Shown here piece by piece: positions 33,002 to 42,525 of a stretch of 64,000 bases of DNA. Made by a program: the position numbers and the translations under genes. The number at the start of each line of letters is the position of its first letter. The first letter of the stretch is position 1. Below the pieces are notes generated by a model. That model made no database searches. It was not told the DNA's origin and worked only from the letters and a program-made list of their open reading frames with translations. The DNA comes from Stenotrophomonas beteli (GTDB lineage: Bacteria; Pseudomonadota; Gammaproteobacteria; Xanthomonadales; Xanthomonadaceae), in NCBI RefSeq assembly GCF_001431665.1, contig NZ_LLXV01000021.1:213201-277200 (forward strand), given 5' to 3'.

Positions 33002-35190
33002 CGTGCGCCCTCGTTCGCAGCCACCGGCGCCACCTTCAGCGCTTGCACCCGGGCCTGGTTGAGCACGCCGTCGCGCCCGCCCCTGCCGCCGGTGTAGTGC
33101 GCGAAATGCTCAAGCGCACTCATGTTGAAGCCCTCTTCAAGGGTGGCCGTGCATCGCCCCTTGGGCACCACGAACGTTGCCGAAGTGGACTCCTGCACGG
33201 CCACGCTGTGCGGAAGCACCACCGCATGCCGCTGCAGCGGCTGCCCCGGGCACTGCAGTGCCAACTGCTTCACTGCGGCGGTGACGCCGGTGTTGATGGG
33301 TCCATTCGGATTGGCGTACTGCAGACGCAGGCGCACCTGGCCGGCGGCGGCTGGGCTGAACTGCCAGCGCTGCGCGCCCTTCAGCACCTGCTGCGGGCCG
33401 ACGCAGGCCGTGGGGCTGTGCAGGGATTCCAGCGCACCTTCGCGCCGGGTCAGGCTCAGGCAGTGCTGCAGGCCATTGTCGTCAATGCGCGCCAGGCCCT
33501 TGCTCGCCGGAACCGCTCGACCGTCCAGCCACAGCACCTGGCCGGCCGCGACCGCGACATGCCAGCCCTTGCCACTGCGTCGTGCCTGCGGTGCCGCCGG
33601 CGTGGCCGGCGCGCGTGCATTGGCGTCGGCGGCCGTTGCGCCGATGCCGGCCACCGGCGGAGCAGCCACCAGCTGCACGGTCGTGGTGGCGCCACGCGTC
33701 TTCACCTTGCCCGCCACCAGCAGGCCGTCGCCCAGCTGGTTCGGGCGCACCAGCACATAGCGCTTGCCAGCGGCGTCCAGGCTGATGCGGCGCTGCGTGC
33801 CGAACAGTTCCGGCACCAGCACCGCTGGCAGCTTGGGTTGTACACGACCATCGTCCTGCACGCCGAACACGCCCTCGATCACCATCGACAGATAGCCGGC
33901 CACCGACCACAGCTGGCGTTCGGAATTGACCACCGGGCCGCTCAGCGCACCCTCGTCGACATGCACGGCCTGGCTGGCCAGTTCGTAGTTTTCCATGTTG
34001 GATCCGGCCAGCGCGGCGCCGCGCATCAGCGAACGGATCTCGGCGGCAATGCGCGGGGCATCCTCCAGCTGGCGCGCAGCACGCAGCGAATAGGCGCTGA
34101 CGAACGGCCAGATCGCGCGGTTGTGATAGATCGATTGCTGCGCTTCCTGCGGCCAGACCACCGGGCTGCCGGCCGGCCCCATCGGGTAGGCCGCCAGCGC
34201 ATGGCGCGCACGCTCGGCCGGCAGCACGCCGGCCAGGATGCCCAGCGACAGGCCCAGCAGATCGACCTTGGCGTACGGCACCGGGTGCGCGGCCTCGCCG
34301 ATGTAGCTCATGTACTGGCCGCTGTCCTGCCGCCAGAAGCGTGCATCGATCTGCACCGCCAGCGCATCGGCCCAGGCCTTGTATTGCCCGGCGCGCTCGT
34401 CGCCCAGCTGCGTGGCCATCTGCTGGCCCAGGCGCAGGGCCTGGTAATGCAGCACGTTGGTGGACAGCGCATAGGAATCGCCGATGAATCGCACGTTCTC
34501 GCGGGTCCAGTCCGGGTAGGTCTGCTCGCGCCAGTCCAGGAACGAGGTCTCGCCACGGTACAGGCCCATCTGCGCGTCGAACACCATCGCACGGTCCTGC
34601 GCCAGCGTGCCCTGCAACGCCTGCCAGACCTGGTCGGCAAAGGCCGCATCATCCAGCAGGTGGCGCGCGGCCAGGAACCACACCACGCGGTCGCTGCTGA
34701 TCGGCCAGCTGCCGCCGGAACCGGTGTCCTGCGCCACGAACAGGCCGGGCGTGTGCCCATCGCGCGCCGCCGACAGCTTGAACTGCAGTGACTGCCGCGT
34801 GCGCTGCGGGTCCAGCCGCGCCAGCGCCAGATCGGCGGCAAAACTGACATCGCGGGTCCACACGTAGGGCCAACGCGCGCCGGTCTGGAAACATTCGCAG
34901 GGCACCGGCCGGCCTTCGTCGAAGGCCGGGTCACGGATCGCATCCACGCGGTCCTGGTCCATGTCCTGCTGGGCCAGTGCAAACAGCGCATCGAACATCA
35001 CGCTGCCGGTCTGGCTGCGCATCGGCATCGGCGCGATACGCACCTCGCCCGCCGGCGCATGCAGCACGAAGCTGCCGTTGGCAGCGGCTTCGGCGCGCGC
35101 ATTGCGGCCGTCGAATTGCAGGTCGGCCGCCTGCGCGGTCGAACCCAGCGCTGCCCCCAGGGCAGCGGTCAGGCAAATGATCTTCAGCAT
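32998..35190 (-). CDS. Secreted six-hairpin glycosidase-like glucan hydrolase
   Basis: A 730-residue protein with a signal peptide (MLKIICLTAALGAALGSTAQA). The central part (about 110-490) looks like an (alpha/alpha)6 barrel of GH15/debranching type: RWPYVWTRDVSFAADLALAR, DSYALSTNVLHYQAL and YHNRAIWPFVSAYSLRAA. The C-terminal third is beta-rich. Relatives in Xanthomonas are annotated as glycogen debranching or glucoamylase-like proteins; I cannot tell alpha-1,4 from alpha-1,6 action here. It is the first gene of the operon with the MFS transporter and amylase. The operator at 35341-35354 lies in the shared promoter region upstream. Confidence 0.75.
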   Translation of the reverse strand: MLKIICLTAALGAALGSTAQAADLQFDGRNARAEAAANGSFVLHAPAGEVRIAPMPMRSQTGSVMFDALFALAQQDMDQDRVDAIRDPAFDEGRPVPCECFQTGARWPYVWTRDVSFAADLALARLDPQRTRQSLQFKLSAARDGHTPGLFVAQDTGSGGSWPISSDRVVWFLAARHLLDDAAFADQVWQALQGTLAQDRAMVFDAQMGLYRGETSFLDWREQTYPDWTRENVRFIGDSYALSTNVLHYQALRLGQQMATQLGDERAGQYKAWADALAVQIDARFWRQDSGQYMSYIGEAAHPVPYAKVDLLGLSLGILAGVLPAERARHALAAYPMGPAGSPVVWPQEAQQSIYHNRAIWPFVSAYSLRAARQLEDAPRIAAEIRSLMRGAALAGSNMENYELASQAVHVDEGALSGPVVNSERQLWSVAGYLSMVIEGVFGVQDDGRVQPKLPAVLVPELFGTQRRISLDAAGKRYVLVRPNQLGDGLLVAGKVKTRGATTTVQLVAAPPVAGIGATAADANARAPATPAAPQARRSGKGWHVAVAAGQVLWLDGRAVPASKGLARIDDNGLQHCLSLTRREGALESLHSPTACVGPQQVLKGAQRWQFSPAAAGQVRLRLQYANPNGPINTGVTAAVKQLALQCPGQPLQRHAVVLPHSVAVQESTSATFVVPKGRCTATLEEGFNMSALEHFAHYTGGRGGRDGVLNQARVQALKVAPVAANEGAR

Positions 35191-35340
35191 CGAAGCGGCG
35201 GACCGGCTTGCGCCCGTCGGCCTCCCTCCCTCTCTGCACGCGTTGTAGGTCCGCACCGTCGTTGCCGGCGGGCGGGCGCGGCCCCTCCCTCAAGGTGCCC
35301 TGGCCCCATGGTAGACGCGGGGCTGTCGGCTGCGTCCAGT

Positions 35341-35354
35341 TGCATACGTATTCA
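35341..35354. promoter_or_regulatory. Candidate MalR operator, copy 1 of 3
   Basis: TGCATACGTATTCA, a near-palindrome around TACGTA, in the 243-base gap between the divergent glucan hydrolase operon and GH97 gene. One site could control both directions. Confidence 0.78.
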
Positions 35355-35433
35355 TGGCATCACGCGGTGGCGCGCCCGCCGCGCTGGCTTATGGTCCGGG
35401 TCTGCCAACGGCGCCTTGGGAGGGGAATTGCCG

Positions 35434-37482
35434 ATGTCACCTACTGCTGTACGCGCGGTGTTCGCGCACATGCTCGGCCTGGCCCTGATCGGGTGGGCCA
35501 CGCTGCTACAGGCCGCGCCGCAGGTGGCCAGCGTCGAATCGCCGGGCAAGGTTCTGAAGGTCACTTTGGTGCTGGACGGCGGCACCGCCCGCTACCGTGT
35601 CGAGCGCCTGGGCGACACCGTGGTGGAGGATTCCAAGCTCGGCTTCGCCCTGCGCGACGGCCGCCTGGACCGCGATTTCGCCCTGCTGGGCCAGCAGCGG
35701 CGCAGCGTCGATGACACCTGGGCGCAGCCGTGGGGCGAACGCCGGCTCACCCGCAACCACTTCAACGAGCTGACCGTACAGCTCGCCGGAACCACCGGCA
35801 GCAAGCGACGGCTGGATGTGGTGTTCCGCGTCTACGATGATGGCCTTGGCTTCCGCTATGTGTTCCCTGAACAACCGAACCTGCGCGAAGCCATCATCGA
35901 TGATGAACTGACCGAGTTCGCCATCGCGCCCGAATCAACCGCCTGGTGGATTCCCGCCGGCGAGCCGATCCACTACGAGTACCTGTACCAGCGCACGCCG
36001 CTGCGCGAAGTGCCGCTGGTGCATACGCCGATGACCCTGCGCAGCCGCGACGGCCTGCACGTGGCGATCCACGAGGCGGCGCTGGTGGACTACGCCGGCA
36101 TGTGGCTGCGCCGCACCGAGGGCCAACGCCTGCGCGCGCAGCTTTCGCCCTCGGCCGAAGGCTGGAAGGTACGCCGCACCCTGCCCTTTGCCACGCCGTG
36201 GCGCACGCTGCAGATCGCCGATCGCGCCGGCGGCCTGGTCGAGTCGGACCTGATCCTCAACCTCAACGAACCCAACGCGCTGGGGGATGTGAGCTGGGTG
36301 AAACCGGCCAAGTACCTGGGCGTGTGGTGGTCGATGCACCTGGACAACGAGAGCTGGGCGACCGGGCCGAAGCACGCGGCCACGACCGCCAAGACGAAAA
36401 AGGTCATCGATTTCGCTGCCGCCCACGGCTTCCGCGGCGTGCTGGTGGAAGGCTGGAACCCGGGCTGGGACGGGATGTGGGTGGGCAATGGCTACGACTT
36501 CGATTTCACCCGCGCTACGCCTGATTTCGACATTGAAGCGCTGTCGGCATATGGCCTGAAGAAGGGCGTGCACCTGATCGGCCACCATGAAACCGGCTGC
36601 GCCATCGAGCACTACGAGGACCAGCTGGGTGCCGCACTGGACCTGTATGCACGGCTGGGGGTGGACCAGTTCAAGACCGGCTATGTGTGCGACGACGGCC
36701 AGGTCGATCGTCGCAATCCGGCAGGGGGGCCGCTGTGGCGCGAGTGGCACGACGGGCAATTCATGGCCCGCCACCATCTGAAGGTGGTGCAGGAGGCCGC
36801 GCGCCGGCACCTGTCGGTCAACCCGCATGAACCGATCAAGGACACCGGCCTGCGCCTTACCTACCCCAACTGGATCTCGCGCGAAGGCGCGCGCGGCATG
36901 GAATACAACGCGTGGGGCCAGCCACCGAACCCGCCCGAGCACGAGGTCAACCTGGTGTTCACCCGCATGCTGGCCGGGCCGATGGACTACACCCCCGGCA
37001 TCCTCAGCCTGAAGGGCCGCCACGGCCAGGCGATCCCCAGCACGCTGGCGCGGCAGCTGGCGCTGTACGTGGTGCTGTACAGCCCGATCCAGATGGCCGC
37101 CGACCTGCCCGAACACTACCTGCAGCATCGCGAGGCGTTCCGTTTCATCGAGGACGTGGCGGTGGACTGGGAGCAGAGCCGCGTGCTCGAGGGCGAAGTG
37201 GGCGACTACGTGACGATCGTGCGCCGCGACCGCAACAGCCGCGACTGGTTCCTGGGCAGCATCACCGACGAGCACGGCCGCGTGCTGCCGGTGTCGCTGG
37301 GCTTCCTGGAACCCGGCGTGCGCTATCGCGCCGAGATCTACCGCGATGGTGAAGGTGCTGATTTCCGCAGCAACCCGTTCGCATTCGCCCGCGAAACCCG
37401 GGAGGTGACCAGCGCCGACGCCCTGACGCTGGTGCTGGCGCCGGGTGGCGGCCAGGCCATCCGCTTCACGCCGATCCGCTGA
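35434..37482 (+). CDS. GH97 alpha-glucosidase (SusB-like)
   Basis: A 682-residue secreted enzyme with an N-terminal signal (MLGLALIGWATLLQAAP). It has the GH97 order of an N-terminal beta-sandwich, a (beta/alpha)8 catalytic barrel and a C-terminal sandwich. Barrel motifs are VEGWNPGWDG, GHHETGCAIEHYEDQL, DQFKTGYVCDDG, NPHEPIKDTGLRLTYP and REGARGMEYNAWGQPP followed by NPPEHEV; the last two hold glutamates of the inverting mechanism. It should release glucose from maltodextrins. It lies divergent to the glucan hydrolase operon; the start ATG at 35434 has a GGAGGGG ribosome site upstream. Confidence 0.9.
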   Translation: MSPTAVRAVFAHMLGLALIGWATLLQAAPQVASVESPGKVLKVTLVLDGGTARYRVERLGDTVVEDSKLGFALRDGRLDRDFALLGQQRRSVDDTWAQPWGERRLTRNHFNELTVQLAGTTGSKRRLDVVFRVYDDGLGFRYVFPEQPNLREAIIDDELTEFAIAPESTAWWIPAGEPIHYEYLYQRTPLREVPLVHTPMTLRSRDGLHVAIHEAALVDYAGMWLRRTEGQRLRAQLSPSAEGWKVRRTLPFATPWRTLQIADRAGGLVESDLILNLNEPNALGDVSWVKPAKYLGVWWSMHLDNESWATGPKHAATTAKTKKVIDFAAAHGFRGVLVEGWNPGWDGMWVGNGYDFDFTRATPDFDIEALSAYGLKKGVHLIGHHETGCAIEHYEDQLGAALDLYARLGVDQFKTGYVCDDGQVDRRNPAGGPLWREWHDGQFMARHHLKVVQEAARRHLSVNPHEPIKDTGLRLTYPNWISREGARGMEYNAWGQPPNPPEHEVNLVFTRMLAGPMDYTPGILSLKGRHGQAIPSTLARQLALYVVLYSPIQMAADLPEHYLQHREAFRFIEDVAVDWEQSRVLEGEVGDYVTIVRRDRNSRDWFLGSITDEHGRVLPVSLGFLEPGVRYRAEIYRDGEGADFRSNPFAFARETREVTSADALTLVLAPGGGQAIRFTPIR

Positions 37483-37504
37483 ACGTTTTCCTACCTGCGC
37501 CCGC

Positions 37505-37576
37505 GTAGCGCCCGAGCCCATGCTCGGGCGGCGGTGCGTAGCACCGAAACGCAGCCGAGCATGGGCTCGGCTCTAC
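37505..37576. repeat. SMAG-type palindrome pair
   Basis: GTAGCGCCCGAGCCCATGCT at the left and an inverted half ending GGCTCGGCTCTAC at the right, 22 bases after the GH97 stop. Confidence 0.85.
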
Positions 37577-37619
37577 CGAACAAGGCGCCTGAAAGCGATT
37601 ACATCCCTGCACACGCCAT

Positions 37620-37633
37620 TGAATACGTATGCA
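37620..37633. promoter_or_regulatory. Candidate MalR operator, copy 2 of 3
   Basis: TGAATACGTATGCA, the reverse complement of the sequence at 35341. It lies 125 bases upstream of the TonB-dependent receptor start, inside its promoter region. Confidence 0.78.
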
Positions 37634-37757
37634 GGGTGATTCCCGCGAAGAACGCGCTGCCTACCATAGCGGCGACGACAGCGGCCACCGCGTCGCACGT
37701 TCACGGCCCTGCCGGAACGCTCACAAATCGATCTGCAACATTGCCTGGGAGGGGAAA

Positions 37758-40511
37758 ATGTTGAACCACAAGCGCAGCGCGCTGAGCATCGCGCTGGCCG
37801 TTGTCCTGGCGCCGACACTGGCGTCGGCACAGTCCACGCAGAACACCACCACGCCGGCCGGCACCAGCGCCACCAACCTCGATACGGTGCAGGTCACCGG
37901 CATCCGCCGTGGCATCGAGAACGCGATCGCGGTCAAGCAGGACGCCACCTCGGTGGTCGAGGCGATTTCCGCCGAAGACATCGGCAAGCTGCCCGACGTC
38001 AGCATCGCCGAATCGATCTCGCGCCTGCCCGGCCTGGCCGCACAGCGCGTGGCCGGCCGTGCGCAGGTGATCAGCGTGCGCGGCCTGTCGCCGGACTTCG
38101 CCACCACCCTGCTCAACGGCCGCGAAGTGGTCAGCACCGGTGACAACCGCGGCGTCGAGTTCGACCAGTACCCATCCGAACTGGTCAACGGCGTGACCGT
38201 GTACAAGACCCCGGATGCGGCACTGGTCGGCCAGGGCCTGTCGGGCACCATCGACATGCAGACCGCACGTCCGCTCAGCTTCGGCGAGCGCGTGATCGCG
38301 GTCAGCGGCCGCTACCAGAAGAGCTCGCTGGGCCGCGCGGCCAATGTCGATCCGTACGGCAACCGCTTCAGCGCCAGCTACATCGACCAGTTCCTGGACA
38401 AGACCCTGGGCATCGCCATCGGCTACGCGCACAGCGACATGCCGATCCAGGAAAACCAGGTCGGCCTGTACGAACCGTGGACCACCGAGCACACCGACAA
38501 GGGCGACCGCCCGGGCGTCGGCGCCGGCACCTACTTCTCCGATGGCATCAAGGCGCTGCGCCGTACCGGCAACAACAAGCGCGACGGCGTGATGGCCACG
38601 ATCCAGTTCCGGCCGAACAACGGCTGGACCAGCACCTTCGATGCGTTCCACACCGAAGCCGAGCAGATCGATACCGCCAACCAGTTCGAGCTGAATCTCA
38701 GCAACTACAACGGCAACTACACCCCGGGCCTGCTGGTCAGCAATCCGCAGGTCAACGCCAACGGCTCGTTCACCGGCGGCACCGCCAGCGGCGTATACCC
38801 GCTGGTGCGCGGCATGTACAACAAGCGCAAGGACAAGATCGATGCGTTCGGCTGGAACAACGAGTTCAACTTCGGTGGCGTCAAGCTGGTCGCCGACCTG
38901 AACTACTCCAAGGCCACGCGCGATGAGCTGAACCTGGAGAACAACCTGCAGCTGACCCCGATGCCGCAGCTGGATACGGTCGGCGTGTCGATCCGCCAGA
39001 ACGGCTTCTCGCAGATCAGCCCGGGCCTGAACTACTCCAACCCCGACGCGTTGTTCCTGACCAACACCATCTACGGCTCCGGCTACGGCAAGGTGCCGCA
39101 GGTGGAAGACCGCCTGAAGGGTGGCAAGCTGGCCGCAACGATCGCCTTGCCCGAAGCGATCGCCTCGTGGGCGCCGGACATCGACATCGGCGTCAACTAT
39201 GCCGACCGCCGCAAGGTGAAGACCCAGTCCGAGGGCAACATCCTGCTCGGCGCGCAGGGCGATGCCAACATCGCCGCGGACCTGCAGTACCGCCCGGTCA
39301 ATCTCGGTTTCGCCGGCCTGGGCACCATTCCGGCGTGGGATGTGCCGGCTGCGGTCGGCCGCTACATGACCTTCAATCCGGTCGACAACCTGGACTACCT
39401 GATTCCCAAGTCGTGGACGGTGCAGGAGAAGATCACCACCGCCTGGGCGCGCCTGAACATCAACACCGACATCGGCGAAGTCGGCGTGCGCGGCAACATC
39501 GGCGTGCAGATGCAGCACACCGACCAGAGCTCGGATTCGCGCTACTGGGACAGCTCGCAAACGGCCGGCAACAACATCCAGCCCTACTCCGCGGGCCGCA
39601 CGTACAACGACTGGCTGCCGAGCCTGAACCTGGCCTTCCTGTTCCCGCACCAGCAGACCCTGCGCTTCGCCGCCGCCAAACAGGTCGCACGCCCGCGCGT
39701 GGACCAGATGCGCGCCGGCCTGGAGTTCGGCGTGGATACCGGCACCGGCCGCCCCGGCGGCAGTGGCGGCAACCCGCTGCTGGACCCGTGGCGTGCCACC
39801 GCGCTGGACCTGTCCTATGAGAAGTACTTCGGCGAGAAGGCCTACGTCGCCGCCGCGATCTTCTACAAGGACCTGAAGAGCTACGTCTACACCCAGTCGG
39901 TGGACAACTACGACTTCACCGAACTGCTTCGCAACTACGTTCCTCAGCAAGGTGCGGCGCCGGTTCAGTACACCGGCACCTTCTCCGCGCCGCAGAACGG
40001 CAAGGGCGGCACGCTGAAGGGCCTGGAGCTGACCGGGTCGTTCCCGCTGGAGATGCTGACCGACAGCCTGCGCGGGTTCGGCGTGCAGGCCAGCGCGACC
40101 TTCAACAAGAGCGACATCACCATCCTGGACCCGGAAAGCGCGTCCAGCGTGGGCAGCGACCCGATCAGCCTGCCGGGCCTGTCCAAGCGCGTGTACAACT
40201 TCACCGCCTACTATGAGCGCAATGGCTTTGAGGCACGTGTCAGCCAACGCCGTCGTTCGGACTTCATCGGTGAGATCGGCAACTTCAACGGCAACCGCAG
40301 CCTGCGTTACGTCGTCGGCGAGAACGTGACCGACGCGCAGGTCAGCTACACCTTCAGCGACAGCAGCGCCCTGCGGGGGCTGACCGTGCTGCTGCAGGGC
40401 AGCAACCTGACCAACGAGCCGTACCGCACCTACGCCGGCAGCAAGGATCGTCCGCTGGAGTACATCGAGTGGGGCCGCACGTACATGCTGGGCGTGAACT
40501 ACAAGTTCTGA
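37758..40511 (+). CDS. TonB-dependent receptor for maltodextrin-type glucans
   Basis: A 917-residue outer-membrane receptor. It has a signal peptide (RSALSIALAVVLAPTLASAQ), a TonB-box-like region (LDTVQVTGIR), a plug domain (AISAEDIGKLPDVSIAESIS, VISVRGLSPDFATTLLNG) and a long beta-barrel ending in Phe (MLGVNYKF), as outer-membrane barrels do. Large receptors of this TonB/oar-like sugar group in Xanthomonadaceae import oligosaccharides. It probably brings maltodextrins into the periplasm for GH97 and the other hydrolases. A GGGAGGGG ribosome site precedes the ATG at 37758. A clear terminator follows. Confidence 0.92.
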   Translation: MLNHKRSALSIALAVVLAPTLASAQSTQNTTTPAGTSATNLDTVQVTGIRRGIENAIAVKQDATSVVEAISAEDIGKLPDVSIAESISRLPGLAAQRVAGRAQVISVRGLSPDFATTLLNGREVVSTGDNRGVEFDQYPSELVNGVTVYKTPDAALVGQGLSGTIDMQTARPLSFGERVIAVSGRYQKSSLGRAANVDPYGNRFSASYIDQFLDKTLGIAIGYAHSDMPIQENQVGLYEPWTTEHTDKGDRPGVGAGTYFSDGIKALRRTGNNKRDGVMATIQFRPNNGWTSTFDAFHTEAEQIDTANQFELNLSNYNGNYTPGLLVSNPQVNANGSFTGGTASGVYPLVRGMYNKRKDKIDAFGWNNEFNFGGVKLVADLNYSKATRDELNLENNLQLTPMPQLDTVGVSIRQNGFSQISPGLNYSNPDALFLTNTIYGSGYGKVPQVEDRLKGGKLAATIALPEAIASWAPDIDIGVNYADRRKVKTQSEGNILLGAQGDANIAADLQYRPVNLGFAGLGTIPAWDVPAAVGRYMTFNPVDNLDYLIPKSWTVQEKITTAWARLNINTDIGEVGVRGNIGVQMQHTDQSSDSRYWDSSQTAGNNIQPYSAGRTYNDWLPSLNLAFLFPHQQTLRFAAAKQVARPRVDQMRAGLEFGVDTGTGRPGGSGGNPLLDPWRATALDLSYEKYFGEKAYVAAAIFYKDLKSYVYTQSVDNYDFTELLRNYVPQQGAAPVQYTGTFSAPQNGKGGTLKGLELTGSFPLEMLTDSLRGFGVQASATFNKSDITILDPESASSVGSDPISLPGLSKRVYNFTAYYERNGFEARVSQRRRSDFIGEIGNFNGNRSLRYVVGENVTDAQVSYTFSDSSALRGLTVLLQGSNLTNEPYRTYAGSKDRPLEYIEWGRTYMLGVNYKF

Positions 40512-40521
40512 CCCGCACCGG

Positions 40522-40546
40522 GTAGGGCCGGCCGCTGGCCGGCAAC
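40522..40546 (+). repeat. SMAG-type palindrome, single copy
   Basis: GTAGGGCCGGCCGCTGGCC with a GGCCGGC-like stem, 10 bases after the receptor stop and before the terminator hairpin. Confidence 0.85.
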
Positions 40547-40571
40547 AGAAAACAGGGAGCAGGACCGGAAA

Positions 40572-40600
40572 CCCGCTGCGCAGGCAGCGGGTTTTCTTTT
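40572..40600 (+). terminator. Rho-independent terminator after the TonB receptor gene
   Basis: Perfect 8-base-pair stem CCCGCTGC / GCAGCGGG, loop GCAG, followed by TTTTCTTTT. Confidence 0.92.
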
Positions 40601-40640
40601 GCGCGGGTGCCGGCAGTTGGTCGGCCAGGGCCACCCACAA

Positions 40641-40670
40641 AAAAGGGACGGGGCGCTTCGGCCCCGTCCC
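40641..40670 (-). terminator. Rho-independent terminator after the GH13 alpha-glucosidase gene
   Basis: Perfect 10-base-pair stem GGGACGGGGC / GCCCCGTCCC with a 6-base loop; on the minus strand it is followed by a T-run. It lies 27 bases beyond the alpha-glucosidase stop. Confidence 0.92.
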
Positions 40671-40697
40671 CGCAAGTACCGCCACCGGAGAAAACGG

Positions 40698-42311
40698 TCA
40701 GCTGCGTCGGGCGCAATACACCGCGCGCGGCGGCAGCTGGAGTTCATTGCCCTGCACCGTGCCCGCATCCGGGCCCGGCACCGCCACCTGCTGCCAGTCA
40801 CCTGGCGGCAGCGGATGGCTCACCGCCTCGGCCGACAGGTTGAAGGCCAGCAGGAGGGTTTCATCTGCAAGCATACGCTCGAACAGCAGCACGGGCTCGG
40901 CGCTTTCAAGAAATCTGATGCTGCCATGCAGGAGGGCCGGCTGGGTATGCCGCCAGGCCAGAAACGCGCGGAACGCCGACAGCACCGAATGCGGATCGCG
41001 CTCCTGCACGGCGACCGCCGCGGCCCGATGTTCGGCCGGGATCGGCAGCCAGGGCTGGCCGGTGGTGAAGCCGGCCAGCGGCGCGTCGGTCCATGGCAGG
41101 GGGGTACGGCAGCCGTCACGGCCCTTGAAGTTCGGCCAGAAGGTGATGCCATAGGGATCCTGCAGGGCCTCGAACGGCACCTCGGCCTCGGCCAGGCCCA
41201 GCTCTTCGCCCTGGTACAGGCAGACCGAGCCACGCAGCGAGCACAGCATCGCCACCAGCATCCGCGCCAGGCGAGGATCGGCCGGGTGGCCACCCCAACG
41301 GCTGACCGCGCGCTCCACATCGTGATTGGACACCGCCCAGCACGGCCAGCCTTCGGTCATTGCCGCTTCCAGGCGCGAGACCGTATCGCGGATATAGGCC
41401 GCGCTGTAGTCATCCACCAGCAGCTCGAAGCTGTAACCCATGTGCAGGCGGCCGTCGCGGGTGTACTCGGCGGTGGTCGCCAGCGAGTCCTCCGAAGAGA
41501 TTTCGCCCAGGCTGACCGCCCCCGGGTATTCGTCCAGCAGCGCGCGCAGGCGCTCCAGGAACGGCAGGTTCTCTGGCTGGGTGTTGTTGTAGTAGTGGTA
41601 CTGGTAGGCGTACGGGTTGTCCGGGCTGAAGCCGCGCCCAACCCGCTTGTCGGCGGGCTTGGCCGGGTTGTCACGCAGCTGTGCGTCGTGGAAGCAGAAG
41701 TTGATCGCATCCAGGCGGAAGCCATCCACGCCGCGCTCCAGCCAGAAGCGCACGTTGTCCAGGGTGGCCTGCTGCACGTCCGGGTGATGGAAGTTCAGGT
41801 CCGGCTGGTCGACCAGGAAGTTGTGCAGGTAGTACTGCTCGCGGCGCGGCTCCCACTGCCAGGCACAGCCGCCGAACAGCGACAGCCAGTTGTTCGGCGG
41901 CGTGCCGTCCTCGCGCGGGTCGGCCCAGACGTACCAGTCGGCCTTCGGATTGCTGCGGTCCTGGCGGCTCTCGCGGAACCAGGCGTGCTCGATCGAGGTG
42001 TGGCTGAGCACCTGGTCGATCATCACCTTCAGGCCCAGGCCGTGGGCCTTGGCCAGCAGGCGGTCGAAGTCGTCCAGGCTGCCGAACAGCGGATCGACGT
42101 CGCGGTAGTCGGCGATGTCGTAGCCGAAGTCGGCCATCGGCGACCTGAAGAACGGCGAGATCCAGATTGCATCCACGCCCAGCGCGGCAATGTGGTCCAG
42201 GCGCTGGATGATGCCTGGCAGATCGCCCACGCCATCGCCGTTGGCGTCCAGGAAACTGCGCGGGTAGATCTGGTAGATGACGGCTCCGCGCCACCATGGA
42301 TAGTGCGACAT
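40698..42311 (-). CDS. Cytoplasmic GH13 alpha-glucosidase
   Basis: A 537-residue enzyme with no signal peptide. The opening WWRGAVIYQIYPRSFLDANG leads into a calcium-type loop DANGDGVGD, and the catalytic residues are clear: FRLDAINF with nucleophile Asp201, SLGEISSE with acid/base Glu270 and SNHDVERA with Asp331. The layout matches the bacterial alpha-glucosidase/oligo-1,6-glucosidase group, including the Xanthomonas type. It likely splits imported maltose or maltodextrins to glucose. The start at 42311 (MSHYPWWRG) is standard; the frame upstream of it is not protein-like. An operator copy lies 95 bases upstream. Confidence 0.92.
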   Translation of the reverse strand: MSHYPWWRGAVIYQIYPRSFLDANGDGVGDLPGIIQRLDHIAALGVDAIWISPFFRSPMADFGYDIADYRDVDPLFGSLDDFDRLLAKAHGLGLKVMIDQVLSHTSIEHAWFRESRQDRSNPKADWYVWADPREDGTPPNNWLSLFGGCAWQWEPRREQYYLHNFLVDQPDLNFHHPDVQQATLDNVRFWLERGVDGFRLDAINFCFHDAQLRDNPAKPADKRVGRGFSPDNPYAYQYHYYNNTQPENLPFLERLRALLDEYPGAVSLGEISSEDSLATTAEYTRDGRLHMGYSFELLVDDYSAAYIRDTVSRLEAAMTEGWPCWAVSNHDVERAVSRWGGHPADPRLARMLVAMLCSLRGSVCLYQGEELGLAEAEVPFEALQDPYGITFWPNFKGRDGCRTPLPWTDAPLAGFTTGQPWLPIPAEHRAAAVAVQERDPHSVLSAFRAFLAWRHTQPALLHGSIRFLESAEPVLLFERMLADETLLLAFNLSAEAVSHPLPPGDWQQVAVPGPDAGTVQGNELQLPPRAVYCARRS

Positions 42312-42406
42312 CGACAGCCCCCCTCCGGGCATGCAGGACCCGCCGGGAGCGGGCCGAAATCCTGATCCGGCAAGCTTAGCGGCGGGCTCCCGGGCATGGC
42401 GCAACC

Positions 42407-42420
42407 TGCATACGTATTCA
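42407..42420. promoter_or_regulatory. Candidate MalR operator, copy 3 of 3
   Basis: TGCATACGTATTCA, identical to the copy at 35341. It lies upstream of the minus-strand alpha-glucosidase gene, in the 214-base region shared with ispB, whose own -10-like TATAAT is at 42493-42498. Confidence 0.78.
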
Positions 42421-42525
42421 CGCCGGCGTCGGCGTTGGCCGGCCAGCAGACGCCCGCCCGCCCGGTTTGCGCCCGAATTCACGGCCAGCGCCTATAATCG
42501 GTGGTGAGCCTGAAAGCCTGATCGC

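Noticed and set aside
37701..40685. A 994-residue open frame antisense to the TonB receptor
   Set aside because: High GC codon usage leaves the opposite strand open; the translation is rich in Ala/Val/Gly/Arg with no family motif, while the plus-strand receptor has clear domains.
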